From the NCBI GenBank assembly GCA_019419555.1, contig DXZR01000007.1, positions 1 through 64,000 on the forward strand: a DNA stretch of 64,000 nt, read 5' to 3'. This document shows, in pieces, positions 33,727-43,250 of this stretch. The notes beneath the pieces were generated by a model that was given only the letters and a program-made list of their open reading frames with translations, ran no database searches and had not been told where the DNA came from. The DNA comes from Collinsella sp. (lineage in GTDB: Bacteria > Actinomycetota > Coriobacteriia > Coriobacteriales > Coriobacteriaceae). Position 1 is the stretch's first letter. The number at the start of each line of letters is the position of its first letter. The translations under genes were made by a program, and so were the position numbers.

Positions 33727-34161
33727 ATGGACCTGTTTCTTGAGACCCCACAGCAACAAGCCGAGCGCATGCTGCGGCAGCAGCGGCGGCTTATAGAGAT
33801 GCAAATGCAAGGGGTTGCCAACCAGGCGCCCGTGCAAAACGTCGTGCCCGCTGCTGTACCTGCAGCCGTGCCCGGGTGCGAATCGGCACCAGAGGCCTAT
33901 TCCGTACAGCAAGATTCATATGCGCAGGAGCTCGCGTTCGACAAGCGTCGTGCGCGTTGTCGCCGCGTGGGCCAGCGCCTGCGCACATTGGCGATGATCG
34001 TGCTCATTCCGCTAGGACTTGCGGCAATCTTCTTGGCCTCATATGCCCTCACGTGCATTCTCAACGGTGCCTCGCCCAATGAGGTGCTCCAGCATCTAGC
34101 GGCCCTGGGCCAGCGCCTAGGCGATGTCGCAACAACCATCCGCGCCGGCTGGGAGAGTTAG
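33727..34161 (+). CDS. Small single-span membrane protein, unknown
   Basis: 144 residues. A Gln-rich, probably coiled N-terminus (ETPQQQAERMLRQQRRLIEMQMQG), an Ala/Val/Pro linker, a basic patch (KRRARCRRVGQRL), one membrane span at about 97-117 (LAMIVLIPLGLAAIFLASYAL), and a short outer tail. Not recognised. TTGGAGG precedes ATG 33727. Confidence 0.65.
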   Translation: MDLFLETPQQQAERMLRQQRRLIEMQMQGVANQAPVQNVVPAAVPAAVPGCESAPEAYSVQQDSYAQELAFDKRRARCRRVGQRLRTLAMIVLIPLGLAAIFLASYALTCILNGASPNEVLQHLAALGQRLGDVATTIRAGWES

Positions 34162-34284
34162 CGTTTGTCACATTAGGACTTCCAGGGTGTACGAATTATC
34201 GCCACGAGCAGAATTCTTGCATCCTGTGGGTCCTGTCGTGCGACTGAATAGTATTATTGAAGATAAATAATAATAGGATTTGCT

Positions 34285-34815
34285 ATGTATAAGCAGGATT
34301 TAGAGCAGACTCTTTTGGGCATTGACGAAGAGGCGGAGCTGGAAATAGGTCCAAGAGACGACAGGCCGAACGTTGTATTGGTGGGAGGAAGCGCCTTCAT
34401 GCTAAACGATGTGACGAATCGTCCGGTTACACATGACATCGATGTGTTTGAGGCGGACAGGTGCCTCCGCGAGATCATAGCTCGATACCCCGAGGTGAAT
34501 GGTATGGCGGTGGCATATTGTAATCAGATGCCATTCAATTACGAAGATCGTTTGATCCCCTTGGATATTGGGGCGCGTTTTATCAGGTACTTTACGCCAT
34601 CCTTGGAGGACCTGGCGGTAATGAAGCTCTATGCCTTCCGTCCGAACGACATCATCGATCTTCATAGTCAGGCATTCGTCGACCGACTTGATTGGGGGCT
34701 GCTCGAACGGCTTATATTCGACGAGGGAGAAGCACTGGCGTCGTCGCCTTCGGAGCGGAGTTATCAAGAGATGGTCTGTGCATACAGGCAATACAAAAAG
34801 GAGGTGCTCGGTTGA
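34285..34815 (+). CDS. Nucleotidyltransferase-like protein (DUF6036 type), possible toxin
   Basis: 176 residues. VVLVGGSAFMLN followed by HDIDVFEAD is the GGSA...DxD pattern of the minimal nucleotidyltransferase fold, and LEDLAVMKLYAFRPNDIIDL resembles the C-terminal helix of DUF6036/AbiEii-like proteins. The gene and its 120-bp upstream region are less GC-rich than the neighbourhood. AGGA lies before ATG 34285. Its stop overlaps the TTG start of the next gene (TTGA), so the two are coupled. A toxin-antitoxin or phage-defence role is inferred from the fold and pairing only. Confidence 0.7.
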   Translation: MYKQDLEQTLLGIDEEAELEIGPRDDRPNVVLVGGSAFMLNDVTNRPVTHDIDVFEADRCLREIIARYPEVNGMAVAYCNQMPFNYEDRLIPLDIGARFIRYFTPSLEDLAVMKLYAFRPNDIIDLHSQAFVDRLDWGLLERLIFDEGEALASSPSERSYQEMVCAYRQYKKEVLG

Positions 34816-35375
34816 ATCTGACCTTTGAGGGATTCTTAAAAGGCTATTGCCGAGAGCTATCCGGACAGCAGTCGCTCAGTTTTAGAAAACTGGTTAAGCA
34901 AGCGACGACGGTTGCGCCGCGCGTGGCGGAGCCCCTGTTTTTGCTCGCTTTGGCACAGGGTAAAGCCGAATACGTTCTGGGCTTATCCGAGGGTTCGTGG
35001 ATGGAAGAGGGTTACCGAGGCGTTTTGTCCTTGTACGCCCAAACGGGTAGCCTGGCATCTCTATGCGCCGAGGATAAACTTCCTAATCGTTATGCCAACG
35101 TTTGGCGTGCGTATAGAGCGGTGAAGGAAAAGCCAGTGGCGGACAGAAGGATCAACGCCCTGATGCGAAAAAGAACGTTGGGAGCGCTAGAGGAATCGGG
35201 CGTAACGCGCTACGGTCTCTGCCGCGATTTGAATCTGAATAAGGGAAACGTGTACGCATATTTAGCCGGTGATGACTCAAAGGTGAGCAGGGAGACGGCG
35301 CGTCGCATTATGGAATATGCGGAGGAGAGGGGCGCCCAAGAAGGGACCGGGCGCCCGGTGCGTATGGCGGGGTAA
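34812..35375 (+). CDS. Putative DNA-binding partner of the nucleotidyltransferase
   Basis: 187 residues, start TTG 34812 with AGGAGGTGC just upstream and overlapping the previous stop. The middle is helical. The C-terminal 60 residues contain a helix-turn-helix-like stretch (GVTRYGLCRDLNLNKGNVYAYLAGDDSKVSRETARRIMEYA). Not assigned to a named family. Coupled translation with a nucleotidyltransferase is the usual layout of toxin-antitoxin pairs; here the order is enzyme first, regulator second. Confidence 0.65.
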   Translation: MNLTFEGFLKGYCRELSGQQSLSFRKLVKQATTVAPRVAEPLFLLALAQGKAEYVLGLSEGSWMEEGYRGVLSLYAQTGSLASLCAEDKLPNRYANVWRAYRAVKEKPVADRRINALMRKRTLGALEESGVTRYGLCRDLNLNKGNVYAYLAGDDSKVSRETARRIMEYAEERGAQEGTGRPVRMAG

Positions 35376-35426
35376 GATTGATCGCGGTTTTGATTGGTGT
35401 TCGATTGGGTTTGTTGGGCGGAGTTT

Positions 35427-36782
35427 ATGTCTGCTATTGATATTGTGCTTGTTGTGATCGCCTTGGTGGCGGTGGGGGTTGCTGTGGCTTGCGCCCTCCA
35501 GCTCAAGAGCCTGCGTGCCGAGTTGCGGGAGCGTGGCGACAGTAGCGCGGAAACGCTGGCAGCACTCGAGCAGGCCAACAACGCGCTCGATGCCCTGAAC
35601 GTCGCGCTGGCCGAAACTCGCCGCACGGCCAATGCCATCGCGCAGCAGCAGACGACAGATGCGGCCGTGGAGCAGCAACGTTACCTGACCATCGCACGTG
35701 AGTTTTCGCAAGCTGGTGACCGGATGGATGACCTGCGCCGCGAGACGGCCCAACAGCTCGGTGCCAACCGCGAGGGTATCGAGCATCGCCTGGACAAGGT
35801 GCGCGAAACGGTCGATGCTCAGCTGGGCGCCATCCGCAAAGACAACAACGTGCAGCTCGATCAAATGCGTGCGACGGTGGACGAGAAGCTCTCCCGCACG
35901 CTCAACGACCGACTGTCGGCATCGTTTAAGCAGGTGAGCGACCAGCTCGAGGCCGTGTACAAGGGCCTGGGCGACATGCAGTCCATCGCCACCGGCGTGG
36001 GCGACCTTAAGCGCGTGCTGGGCAACGTGAAGGCGCGTGGCATTTTGGGCGAGGTGCAGCTGGGTGCAATTCTGGCGGACATCCTTACGCCCGACCAGTA
36101 TCTGGAAAACGTCGCCACCAAGCCCGGCGCTTCGGAGCGCGTGGAGTTTGCCGTCAAACTGCCGGTGGACGAGGGCGACCCCGTGCTGCTGCCAATCGAT
36201 TCCAAGTTTCCGGGCGATGCGTACGAGCACCTGCTCGATGCGCAGGAGTCGGGCGATGCGGATGCCGTTGCCGCCGCGCGCAAAACACTCGACATGATGG
36301 TGAAGCGCGAGGCGAAGGACATCTGCGAAAAGTATCTGAGCGTGCCCGCAACGACCAACTTTGGCATCCTGTTCGTGCCGTTTGAGGGCCTGTATGCCGA
36401 GATCGTCAGCCGTCCCGGTCTTATCGAGACCCTGGGCCGCGACTACCACGTCAACGTTGCCGGCCCCAGCACCATGGCGGCCATCCTCAACAGTCTGCAG
36501 ATGAGCTATCAGACGTTTAAGTTGCAAAAACGTACCGACGACGTGCTGCGCGTGCTCTCCGCCGTCAAGGCCGAGCTGCCGCGCTATCAAAAGGCGCTGC
36601 GCCGCGCCCAGCAGCAGATCGAGACCGCGGGCAAAACGGTCGAGGGCATCATCACCACACGCACCAACGTCATGGAGCGCAAGCTCAAGGACATCGACGC
36701 GTTGGAAGATGCTGGCCAAGCCGACGAGATCTTGGGGCTCATGTCCGCCGGCCTGCTCGCAGATCAAGAGGACGAGGACTAG
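35427..36782 (+). CDS. rmuC: DNA recombination protein RmuC-like
   Basis: 451 residues: an N-terminal membrane span (IDIVLVVIALVAVGVAVACAL), a long coiled coil (about 30-190), then the RmuC nuclease-like core (GILGEVQLGAILADILTPDQY, LPIDSKFPGDAY, NFGILFVPFEGLYAEI). RmuC limits inversions between short inverted repeats, a role of some interest in a genome as full of palindromes as this. ATG 35427 is chosen because the span should start near the N-terminus. A strong terminator follows at 36791. Confidence 0.93.
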   Translation: MSAIDIVLVVIALVAVGVAVACALQLKSLRAELRERGDSSAETLAALEQANNALDALNVALAETRRTANAIAQQQTTDAAVEQQRYLTIAREFSQAGDRMDDLRRETAQQLGANREGIEHRLDKVRETVDAQLGAIRKDNNVQLDQMRATVDEKLSRTLNDRLSASFKQVSDQLEAVYKGLGDMQSIATGVGDLKRVLGNVKARGILGEVQLGAILADILTPDQYLENVATKPGASERVEFAVKLPVDEGDPVLLPIDSKFPGDAYEHLLDAQESGDADAVAAARKTLDMMVKREAKDICEKYLSVPATTNFGILFVPFEGLYAEIVSRPGLIETLGRDYHVNVAGPSTMAAILNSLQMSYQTFKLQKRTDDVLRVLSAVKAELPRYQKALRRAQQQIETAGKTVEGIITTRTNVMERKLKDIDALEDAGQADEILGLMSAGLLADQEDED

Positions 36783-36790
36783 CTGCAACG

Positions 36791-36833
36791 GGCGGCGGGG
36801 CGCCAGCGCAAACGCGGGCGCCCCGCCGCTTTT
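36791..36833 (+). terminator. Terminator of rmuC
   Basis: GGCGGCGGGGCGCC pairs with GGCGCCCCGCCGC around a 12-nt loop, then TTTT. Confidence 0.88.
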
Positions 36834-36908
36834 CGTATCGCACTTGCCTGGAGCATGCTCCAATGTGCAACAATGGCTGTTCGACCTGCCGGATGCGAAA
36901 GGAAGTCC

Positions 36909-38711
36909 ATGTCTCAGAGAAGCACCAGTCCGCTTAAGCGCTCGACCGTGCGCCGTACACTCCGGCGTTTTTGGGATGTCACACGCACGCAGCCGCTGAT
37001 CGTCTTTCTCTCGGTGTTCTCGTCGGCGGGTTACATCTTTTTGCTTACCTTTGCCAACACCTATGTGATGGCGCTTATCGTCGACCGCGTCCAGGCCGGT
37101 CCCGTGGCGGGCGACCAGGTGTTTGAGGTCTTCGGCCCCTACATCCTGGCGCTCGTACTCGTTAATCTGGTGGGCCAGATTCTTTCCAAGCTGCAGGACT
37201 ACACCGTCTACAAGCTCGAGATCGCGGGCAACTATCACCTGGCGCGCCTGTGCTTCGACACGCTCTCCAACCAATCCATGACATTCCATACCAGCCGCTT
37301 TGGCGGATCGCTTGTGAGCCAGACGAGCCGTTTTATGAGCGGCTACACGGGCCTGGTGGACGTAACGGTGTATTCGCTCATCCCCACCATCACCTCGGTC
37401 ATCTGCACCGTGGCCGCACTCGCCCCGGTGGTGCCCACGTTTACCGTGATCCTGGTGGGTATCATGGTCGTCTACATCGCGTTTGTCTGGCTCATGTACA
37501 AGCGCATCATGCCGCTTTCGGCCGCGACGTCTGCCGCGCAGAACAAGCTGTCGGGCGTGCTGTCCGACGCGGTCACGAACATTCTGGCCGTTAAGACCTG
37601 CGGGCGCGAGGACTTTGAGCGCGACCTGTTCGATGCCGCCGACCGCGCCGCGCGCGACGCCGAGACCGTCTCGATGCACGCCATGATGCAGCGCAACTTT
37701 ACGACCTCGGGCCTTATCGTCATCACCATGGCCGTGGTGAGCGTGTTCGTGGCGGGCGGCAACGCGTGGTTTGGCATCTCGGCCGGTGCACTCGTCATGA
37801 TCTTTACCTACACGTACAACCTCACCATGCGCCTGAACTACGTGAGCTCCATGATGCAGCGCATCAACCGCGCGCTGGGCGACGCCGCCGAGATGACGCG
37901 CGTGCTGGACGAGCCGCGCCTAGTAGCAGACGACCCGGACGCACCCGAGCTCAAAGTGCGCGAGGGAGCGATCGATTTTGAGCACCTGAGCTTTGCGTAC
38001 CGTGACGCTGCGGCGGGTGAGAGCGTGTTCGACGACCTGACGCTCCATGTGGCGGCAGGCCAGCGCGTGGGCTTGGTGGGCAAATCTGGTTCGGGCAAGA
38101 CGACGCTCACCAAGTTGCTGCTACGCCTGGACGACGTGCAGGGCGGCCGCGTGCTCGTCGATGGTCAGGATGTCTCGCGCTGCACGCAGCAGAGCCTGCG
38201 TCGCCAGGTTGCCTACGTGCCGCAGGAGGCGCTGCTGTTCCACCGCTCCATCCGCGAGAACATCGCCTACGGACGTCCCGACGCCACCGACGAGCAGATT
38301 CGCGAGGCCGCTCGTCTGGCCAATGCCCTGGAGTTTATCGACCGCTTGCCCCGTGGCTTTGACACCATGGTGGGTGAGCGCGGCGTGAAGCTTTCGGGCG
38401 GCCAGCGTCAGCGCGTGGCCATTGCGCGCGCGATTCTAACGGACGCTCCGATTCTGGTGCTCGACGAAGCGACCTCTGCCCTGGACAGCGAGTCCGAGGC
38501 GCTGGTGCAGGAGGCGCTCGAAAACCTGATGCGCGGGCGCACCTCCATTGTGGTGGCGCATCGCCTGTCCACCGTGGCGGCGCTCGACCGCATCGTGGTG
38601 CTGGCGGACGGCGAGATCGTCGAGGATGGTACGCATGCACAGCTCGTCGAGGCGGGCGGCGAGTACGCGAGCCTGTGGAGCCGCCAAACCGGCGCATTCT
38701 TGGAGGCTTAA
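36909..38711 (+). CDS. ABC transporter, fused permease/ATPase
   Basis: A 600-residue half-transporter of the exporter type that works as a homo- or heterodimer. About six membrane spans (residues 20-310) precede an ATPase with Walker A GKSGSGKTTL, Q-loop VPQEALLF, signature KLSGGQRQRVAIARA, Walker B ILVLDEATSALD and H-loop VAHRL. GAAAGGA lies before ATG 36909. There is no partner ABC gene next to it, so a homodimer is likely. Substrate unknown. Confidence 0.92.
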   Translation: MSQRSTSPLKRSTVRRTLRRFWDVTRTQPLIVFLSVFSSAGYIFLLTFANTYVMALIVDRVQAGPVAGDQVFEVFGPYILALVLVNLVGQILSKLQDYTVYKLEIAGNYHLARLCFDTLSNQSMTFHTSRFGGSLVSQTSRFMSGYTGLVDVTVYSLIPTITSVICTVAALAPVVPTFTVILVGIMVVYIAFVWLMYKRIMPLSAATSAAQNKLSGVLSDAVTNILAVKTCGREDFERDLFDAADRAARDAETVSMHAMMQRNFTTSGLIVITMAVVSVFVAGGNAWFGISAGALVMIFTYTYNLTMRLNYVSSMMQRINRALGDAAEMTRVLDEPRLVADDPDAPELKVREGAIDFEHLSFAYRDAAAGESVFDDLTLHVAAGQRVGLVGKSGSGKTTLTKLLLRLDDVQGGRVLVDGQDVSRCTQQSLRRQVAYVPQEALLFHRSIRENIAYGRPDATDEQIREAARLANALEFIDRLPRGFDTMVGERGVKLSGGQRQRVAIARAILTDAPILVLDEATSALDSESEALVQEALENLMRGRTSIVVAHRLSTVAALDRIVVLADGEIVEDGTHAQLVEAGGEYASLWSRQTGAFLEA

Positions 38712-38774
38712 GGTCCCCGGGCGTGGGACAATCGTTCCCGTGAAGTAATGTTTTTGCCGAGCCGAGGAGTCGTT

Positions 38775-39440
38775 ATGCCACGCGAGACCAATGCCGCCAA
38801 ACGCGAGCGCGCCATCGAGGTGTGCGAGCGCCTCAACCGTCGCTATGGCCCGGTTGAGTGCTTTTTGGACCACGAGAACCCCTTTCGCCTGCTGATCGCA
38901 GTGCTGCTCTCGGCGCAGACGACCGATGCACAGGTTAACAAGGTGACGCCGCGGCTGTTTGCCCAGTGGCCCACGCCCGAGGCCATGGCCGGCGCGAGTG
39001 TTGCCGACGTGGCGGACACGATCAAGTCGCTCGGCTTCTATAAGAGTAAAGCCAAGCATGCCGTGGAGGCCGCCCAGATGATCGTCGCCGATTACGACGG
39101 TGTGGTGCCGGCGGACATGAAGGAGCTCGTCAAACTGCCAGGCGTGGGGCGCAAGACGGCGAACATTGTGCTCAACGTGGGGTACGGCATTGTGGAGGGC
39201 ATTGCGGTGGATACGCACGTCAACCGCATTGCGCACCGCCTGATGCTGAGCCCCAAGACGCACGCCAAGGAACCGCTCAAGACCGAGCAGGACCTGCTCA
39301 AGATCTTGCCGCACGAGTATTGGGAGTCGGTCAACCACCAGTGGATTACCTTCGGCCGCGAGATCTGCGATGCCCGCAAGCCCAAATGCGACGAATGCCC
39401 GCTGGCAGACCTTTGCCCCAGCGTGCGCGTTTTGGGGTAG
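38775..39440 (+). CDS. nth: Endonuclease III
   Basis: 221 residues. Base-excision glycosylase/AP lyase for oxidised pyrimidines. The helix-hairpin-helix LPGVGRKTANIV carries the catalytic Lys 127, the catalytic Asp is Asp 146 (AVDTHVNRI), and the [4Fe-4S] ligands are C-x6-C-x2-C-x5-C at the C-terminus (CDARKPKCDECPLADLC). ATG 38775 follows GAGGAG. Together with the MutY-like gene and mfd the window holds several repair genes. Confidence 0.97.
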   Translation: MPRETNAAKRERAIEVCERLNRRYGPVECFLDHENPFRLLIAVLLSAQTTDAQVNKVTPRLFAQWPTPEAMAGASVADVADTIKSLGFYKSKAKHAVEAAQMIVADYDGVVPADMKELVKLPGVGRKTANIVLNVGYGIVEGIAVDTHVNRIAHRLMLSPKTHAKEPLKTEQDLLKILPHEYWESVNHQWITFGREICDARKPKCDECPLADLCPSVRVLG

Positions 39441-39507
39441 CGCCGCGGCGTGCATCGGCGTGCGCGCCCTATGCGCTACCATGGCAATCAATGAATTTTG
39501 ACGAACG

Positions 39508-39537
39508 ACCCGCCGAGCTTGCCCCGGCGGGCTTTTG
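39508..39537 (+). terminator. Hairpin between nth and mfd
   Basis: CCCGCCG pairs with CGGCGGG, followed by CTTTT. It ends the nth transcript or lies in the mfd leader, as a TACCAT box occurs just upstream (near 39478). Confidence 0.65.
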
Positions 39538-39561
39538 GCGTTGCGATGCCGGAGGAACAGC

Positions 39562-42500
39562 ATGCTCATTCACCGTATAGCCGCGCAGCTCTACACTGCC
39601 GAGGCCCTGCAGACCGTCGAGGCCGGACTCGATGCCGGCGAGGACGTAACGCTGGCCGTGTCGCAGTCGGGTCGCACGCTTATGGCGGCTGCGCAGTTTG
39701 CGCGCCGTCCGCGCCCCACGGTCTACATCGTGAGCGGCGAGGACGCGGCCGATCGAGCCGCGCGTAGCCTGGCCGCCTATGTGGGCCTGGCGCATGTGTG
39801 CCGCTTCCCCGAGCGCAAGGACTACCCCTGGCGCGAGCAGGCGCCCGATGATGCCGTGGTAGCCCAGCGCTGCGAGGCGCTTGGGCGCATCGTGCGCGGC
39901 GACAACTGCATCATGGTCGCCTCAGCCCGCGCGCTGCTGCGCTGCGTGCCGCCGGTCGAGAGTCGCTATTGGGAGTCCACCACTTTTGCGGTGGGCGAGG
40001 AGATTCCTTTTGACGAGGTGCCGCAGCGCCTGGTGGGCATGGGCTACACCAATGCCGGCGCCGCCGATGCGCCCGGTCTGTTTCGCGTGCACGGCGACAC
40101 CGTCGAGGTGTTTCCCGCACAGGAAAAGGCGCCCGTGCGCATCGAGTTCTTCGGCGACGAGATCGACCGCATCCGCCGCATGGTGAGCTCCACGGGCCAA
40201 ACTATCGGCAACGAGGACAGTATCGAGATCTTCCCGTGCCGCGAGTTGGCGCTTACCGACGAGGCCGTCCACAACATGCATGTGGCGCTCTACCGCGCAA
40301 GCCAGAGCGATAGCAAGCTGGCGGCGCTGCTCGAGATGGTGGATGCACGCATCGTCACGCCCGAGCTCGACCGCTTTTTGCCGGTGATGTACGGCCAGAC
40401 CGTAAGCCCGCTGGCACATGTGGGCGGCAAGGCACTCGTGGTTTTGTCCGAGCCGCGCTCGCTGTTCGACGATTGCCTGCGCGCCTACGAGGATATCGAG
40501 GCGCGTGCCGGCGAGGCGGGGATTGACCGACTGGATGGCCTGTATGTACGTGCCCAGCAGCTCGATTTTGGTGCTCAGCAGCGCCTGAACTATGTGAGCC
40601 TCATCCGTGCCGGCGGCGCGGTGACGGCGGAGCTCAAGATTGAGCAGCCGGCCATCGCGGGCTCGGACAATCGCTTTATGACGCGCATTCAGGAAGTCGT
40701 AGGCAAGCGCTACGCCTGCGTGTTTGCCATTCCCGACCGCGGGGCGCGCGAGTCGATGGAGCTCACCTTTGGCGACGAGAGCATTACCTTTGAGGAATCG
40801 CTGACCGCGGCGCCCGAAAATGTCGGCGCTATCGGCGACCGCGTTCGCGTGGCAGCGGCGGATTCCGCCGACCGTGCCGCACGCCAGGAGGCCCATGCTT
40901 CCATTCGCGAGCGTAAGGCCGACGCGCTCAACGCCCGCTCGCTCGAGGCGGGCGCCGCGCAGGCTGCCGCCGGCGCTGCCGTGCCCACCATCTCGCGCGG
41001 GCGCGTGACCTTTGTCGATGCCGCCCTGCCGCAGGGCGTGGTGGTGCCCGATGCCAACCTGGCCGTGTTCTCGATCGCCGACCTCAATGCCCGCATGGAT
41101 GCCAACCGCGCGCGCAGCCGCCGCAAGGTTGACATTACGCAGATCACCTTCCCGTTTAAGCCGGGCGACTACGTGGTGCACGCTACCCACGGCATCGCGC
41201 TCTTTAGCGAGATCGCGCGCCAGGAAGTGGGCGGCAAGGAGCGCGACTACTTTTTGCTGGAATATGCCGACGGCGACAAGCTCTACGTGCCGCTCGAGCA
41301 GGTCGACCGCATCACACGCTATGTTGGCCCCGACGGCGACAAGCCGCGCCTGACCAGGCTCAACACTGCCGACTGGACGCGTGCCACCAATAAGGCGCGC
41401 AAGAATGCCAAAAAGCTGGCGTTTGACCTGGTCGACCTGTATACGCGCCGCTCGTCGATCGCAGGCATCGCCTGCCCGCCCGATACGCCCGAGCAGATCG
41501 AGATGGAGCAGAGCTTTCCCTACGACGAGACGCGCGACCAGCTGGAGGCTATCGCCGACATCAAGGCCGACATGGAGGCGCCCAAGCCCATGGACCGCCT
41601 GCTGTGCGGCGACGTGGGTTTCGGCAAGACCGAGGTTGCCCTGCGCGCGGCGTTTAAGTGCGTGGACTCCGGCCGCCAGGTCATGGTGCTCTGCCCCACG
41701 ACCATTCTTGCCCAGCAGCACTACGAGACGTTCTTTGAGCGCTTTGCCCCGTTTGGCCTTGAGGTCGAGGTGCTCAGCCGTTTCCGCACGCCGGCGCAGC
41801 AAAAGCGCGCGCTCAAGGCGTTTGCCGAGGGCACGATCGACGTGCTCATCGGCACGCATCGTCTGCTTTCGGCCGACGTGAACCCCAAGAACCTGGGCCT
41901 GGTGATCATCGACGAGGAGCAGCGCTTTGGCGTGCAGCACAAGGAGCAGCTCAAGAACCTGCGCGAGCAGATTGACGTGCTCACGCTTTCGGCAACGCCT
42001 ATTCCGCGAACCATGCAGATGGCCACGAGCGGCGTGCGCGACATGAGCCTGATCACCACACCGCCCACCGGGCGTCGTCCCGTGATCGTGCACGTGGGGG
42101 AGTACGACCCCGATGTGGTGAGTGCGGCGATTCGCCTGGAGGTGGGCCGCGGCGGTCAGGTGTATTACGTGTCCAACCGCGTCAAGACCATCGACGACGC
42201 CGTGGCGCGCGTACACGAGGCCGCGCCCGAGGCGCGCGTGGGCGTGGCGCACGGCAAGATGAGCCCGCGCGAGGTCGAGGACGTGATGATCGAGTTCGCG
42301 ACCAAAAAGATCGACGTGCTCATCGCCACGGCCATCGTGGAGAGCGGCATCGACAACGCGACCGCCAACACGCTCATCATCGAGGATTCGCAGCGTCTGG
42401 GTCTGGCACAGCTCTACCAGCTCAAGGGCCGTGTGGGCCGTTCTGCCACGCAGGCGTACGCGTACTTTATGTTCCCCGGCGAGCTGCCGCTCACCGAGGA

Positions 42501-43194
42501 GGCGACGGCGCGCCTGACCGCACTGTCCGAGTTCCAAGACCTGGGCAGCGGCATGCGCATTGCCATGCGCGACCTGGAGATTCGCGGCGCCGGCTCGCTT
42601 ATGGGGGCCGAGCAGCACGGCAACCTGTCGAGCGTGGGCTTTGACCTGTTTACGCAGATGCTGGGCCAAGCTGTGGCCGAGGCGCGCGGCGATGACGACG
42701 CCGGCGTGGAGGCGGCGAGCGTGGGCATCAACCTGCCGGCCGACTACTTCTTGTCCGAGGAGTACCTGCCGGCGGTGGATCAGCGCGTGCTCGTGTACCG
42801 TAAGCTCGCAGCGGCCGAGGACCTGGAGAGCATCGATGAGGTGCAGGAAGAGACCGAGGCCGCGCATGGCGAGCTGCCGTTGGCGGGACTCAACCTGTTC
42901 AACCGCGCGCGCATCCGCATTCGCGGCGAGCGCCTAGGGCTCGAGAGCGTCACGCTCAGTGGCGGTCGCATCACGTTTTTGGGCGTCAACGTGCCCAAGA
43001 AGGTGGCCTTTGAGCTAAAGACCCGCTATGGCGCGGTGAACTTCCCCAAGAGCCGCAAACTGTCGGTGCCCTACAAGGCGGGCGCCGGCGCGGGCAGCGG
43101 CCTGGGTCGCGGTCTCGACGCCAACGACGGTACCGGCCCCGTGGCCGCGGCACTCATGCTGTTGCAGCAGTTGGGTGCGAGCGACGACGACTAA
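39562..43194 (+). CDS. mfd: Transcription-repair coupling factor Mfd
   Basis: 1210 residues, normal for Mfd. Frees RNA polymerase stalled at lesions and recruits UvrA. Order: UvrB-like N-terminal region (YIVSGEDAADRAAR; GMGYTNAGAADAPGLFRVHGD), RNA polymerase-interacting CarD-like domain (about 515-600, PGDYVVHATHGIALF), helicase motor with Walker A GDVGFGKTEVALR, DEEQ in IIDEEQRFGVQHKEQ and SATPIPRTM, the second RecA lobe (ATAIVESGIDNATANTLII; KGRVGRSATQAYAYF), and the C-terminal UvrA-masking domain. GGAGGAAC precedes ATG 39562. A long, Ala-rich insertion near 460-490 looks like a linker. Confidence 0.97.
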   Translation: MLIHRIAAQLYTAEALQTVEAGLDAGEDVTLAVSQSGRTLMAAAQFARRPRPTVYIVSGEDAADRAARSLAAYVGLAHVCRFPERKDYPWREQAPDDAVVAQRCEALGRIVRGDNCIMVASARALLRCVPPVESRYWESTTFAVGEEIPFDEVPQRLVGMGYTNAGAADAPGLFRVHGDTVEVFPAQEKAPVRIEFFGDEIDRIRRMVSSTGQTIGNEDSIEIFPCRELALTDEAVHNMHVALYRASQSDSKLAALLEMVDARIVTPELDRFLPVMYGQTVSPLAHVGGKALVVLSEPRSLFDDCLRAYEDIEARAGEAGIDRLDGLYVRAQQLDFGAQQRLNYVSLIRAGGAVTAELKIEQPAIAGSDNRFMTRIQEVVGKRYACVFAIPDRGARESMELTFGDESITFEESLTAAPENVGAIGDRVRVAAADSADRAARQEAHASIRERKADALNARSLEAGAAQAAAGAAVPTISRGRVTFVDAALPQGVVVPDANLAVFSIADLNARMDANRARSRRKVDITQITFPFKPGDYVVHATHGIALFSEIARQEVGGKERDYFLLEYADGDKLYVPLEQVDRITRYVGPDGDKPRLTRLNTADWTRATNKARKNAKKLAFDLVDLYTRRSSIAGIACPPDTPEQIEMEQSFPYDETRDQLEAIADIKADMEAPKPMDRLLCGDVGFGKTEVALRAAFKCVDSGRQVMVLCPTTILAQQHYETFFERFAPFGLEVEVLSRFRTPAQQKRALKAFAEGTIDVLIGTHRLLSADVNPKNLGLVIIDEEQRFGVQHKEQLKNLREQIDVLTLSATPIPRTMQMATSGVRDMSLITTPPTGRRPVIVHVGEYDPDVVSAAIRLEVGRGGQVYYVSNRVKTIDDAVARVHEAAPEARVGVAHGKMSPREVEDVMIEFATKKIDVLIATAIVESGIDNATANTLIIEDSQRLGLAQLYQLKGRVGRSATQAYAYFMFPGELPLTEEATARLTALSEFQDLGSGMRIAMRDLEIRGAGSLMGAEQHGNLSSVGFDLFTQMLGQAVAEARGDDDAGVEAASVGINLPADYFLSEEYLPAVDQRVLVYRKLAAAEDLESIDEVQEETEAAHGELPLAGLNLFNRARIRIRGERLGLESVTLSGGRITFLGVNVPKKVAFELKTRYGAVNFPKSRKLSVPYKAGAGAGSGLGRGLDANDGTGPVAAALMLLQQLGASDDD

Positions 43195-43250
43195 CGGGGC
43201 GACGCTGCAAACGCCCCATTTGGGCACTCTGGTTCCATCGAAAGGAAAGC

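Noticed and set aside
35277..37679. An 800-codon minus-strand open frame opposite rmuC and the ABC transporter gene
   Set aside because: It crosses two real genes and their terminator and shows only the compositional shadow of GC-rich codons.
39922..42867. A 981-codon open frame on the minus strand opposite mfd
   Set aside because: It mirrors the third-position GC of mfd, has no ribosome binding site and no family motif. The plus-strand Mfd reading is unambiguous.
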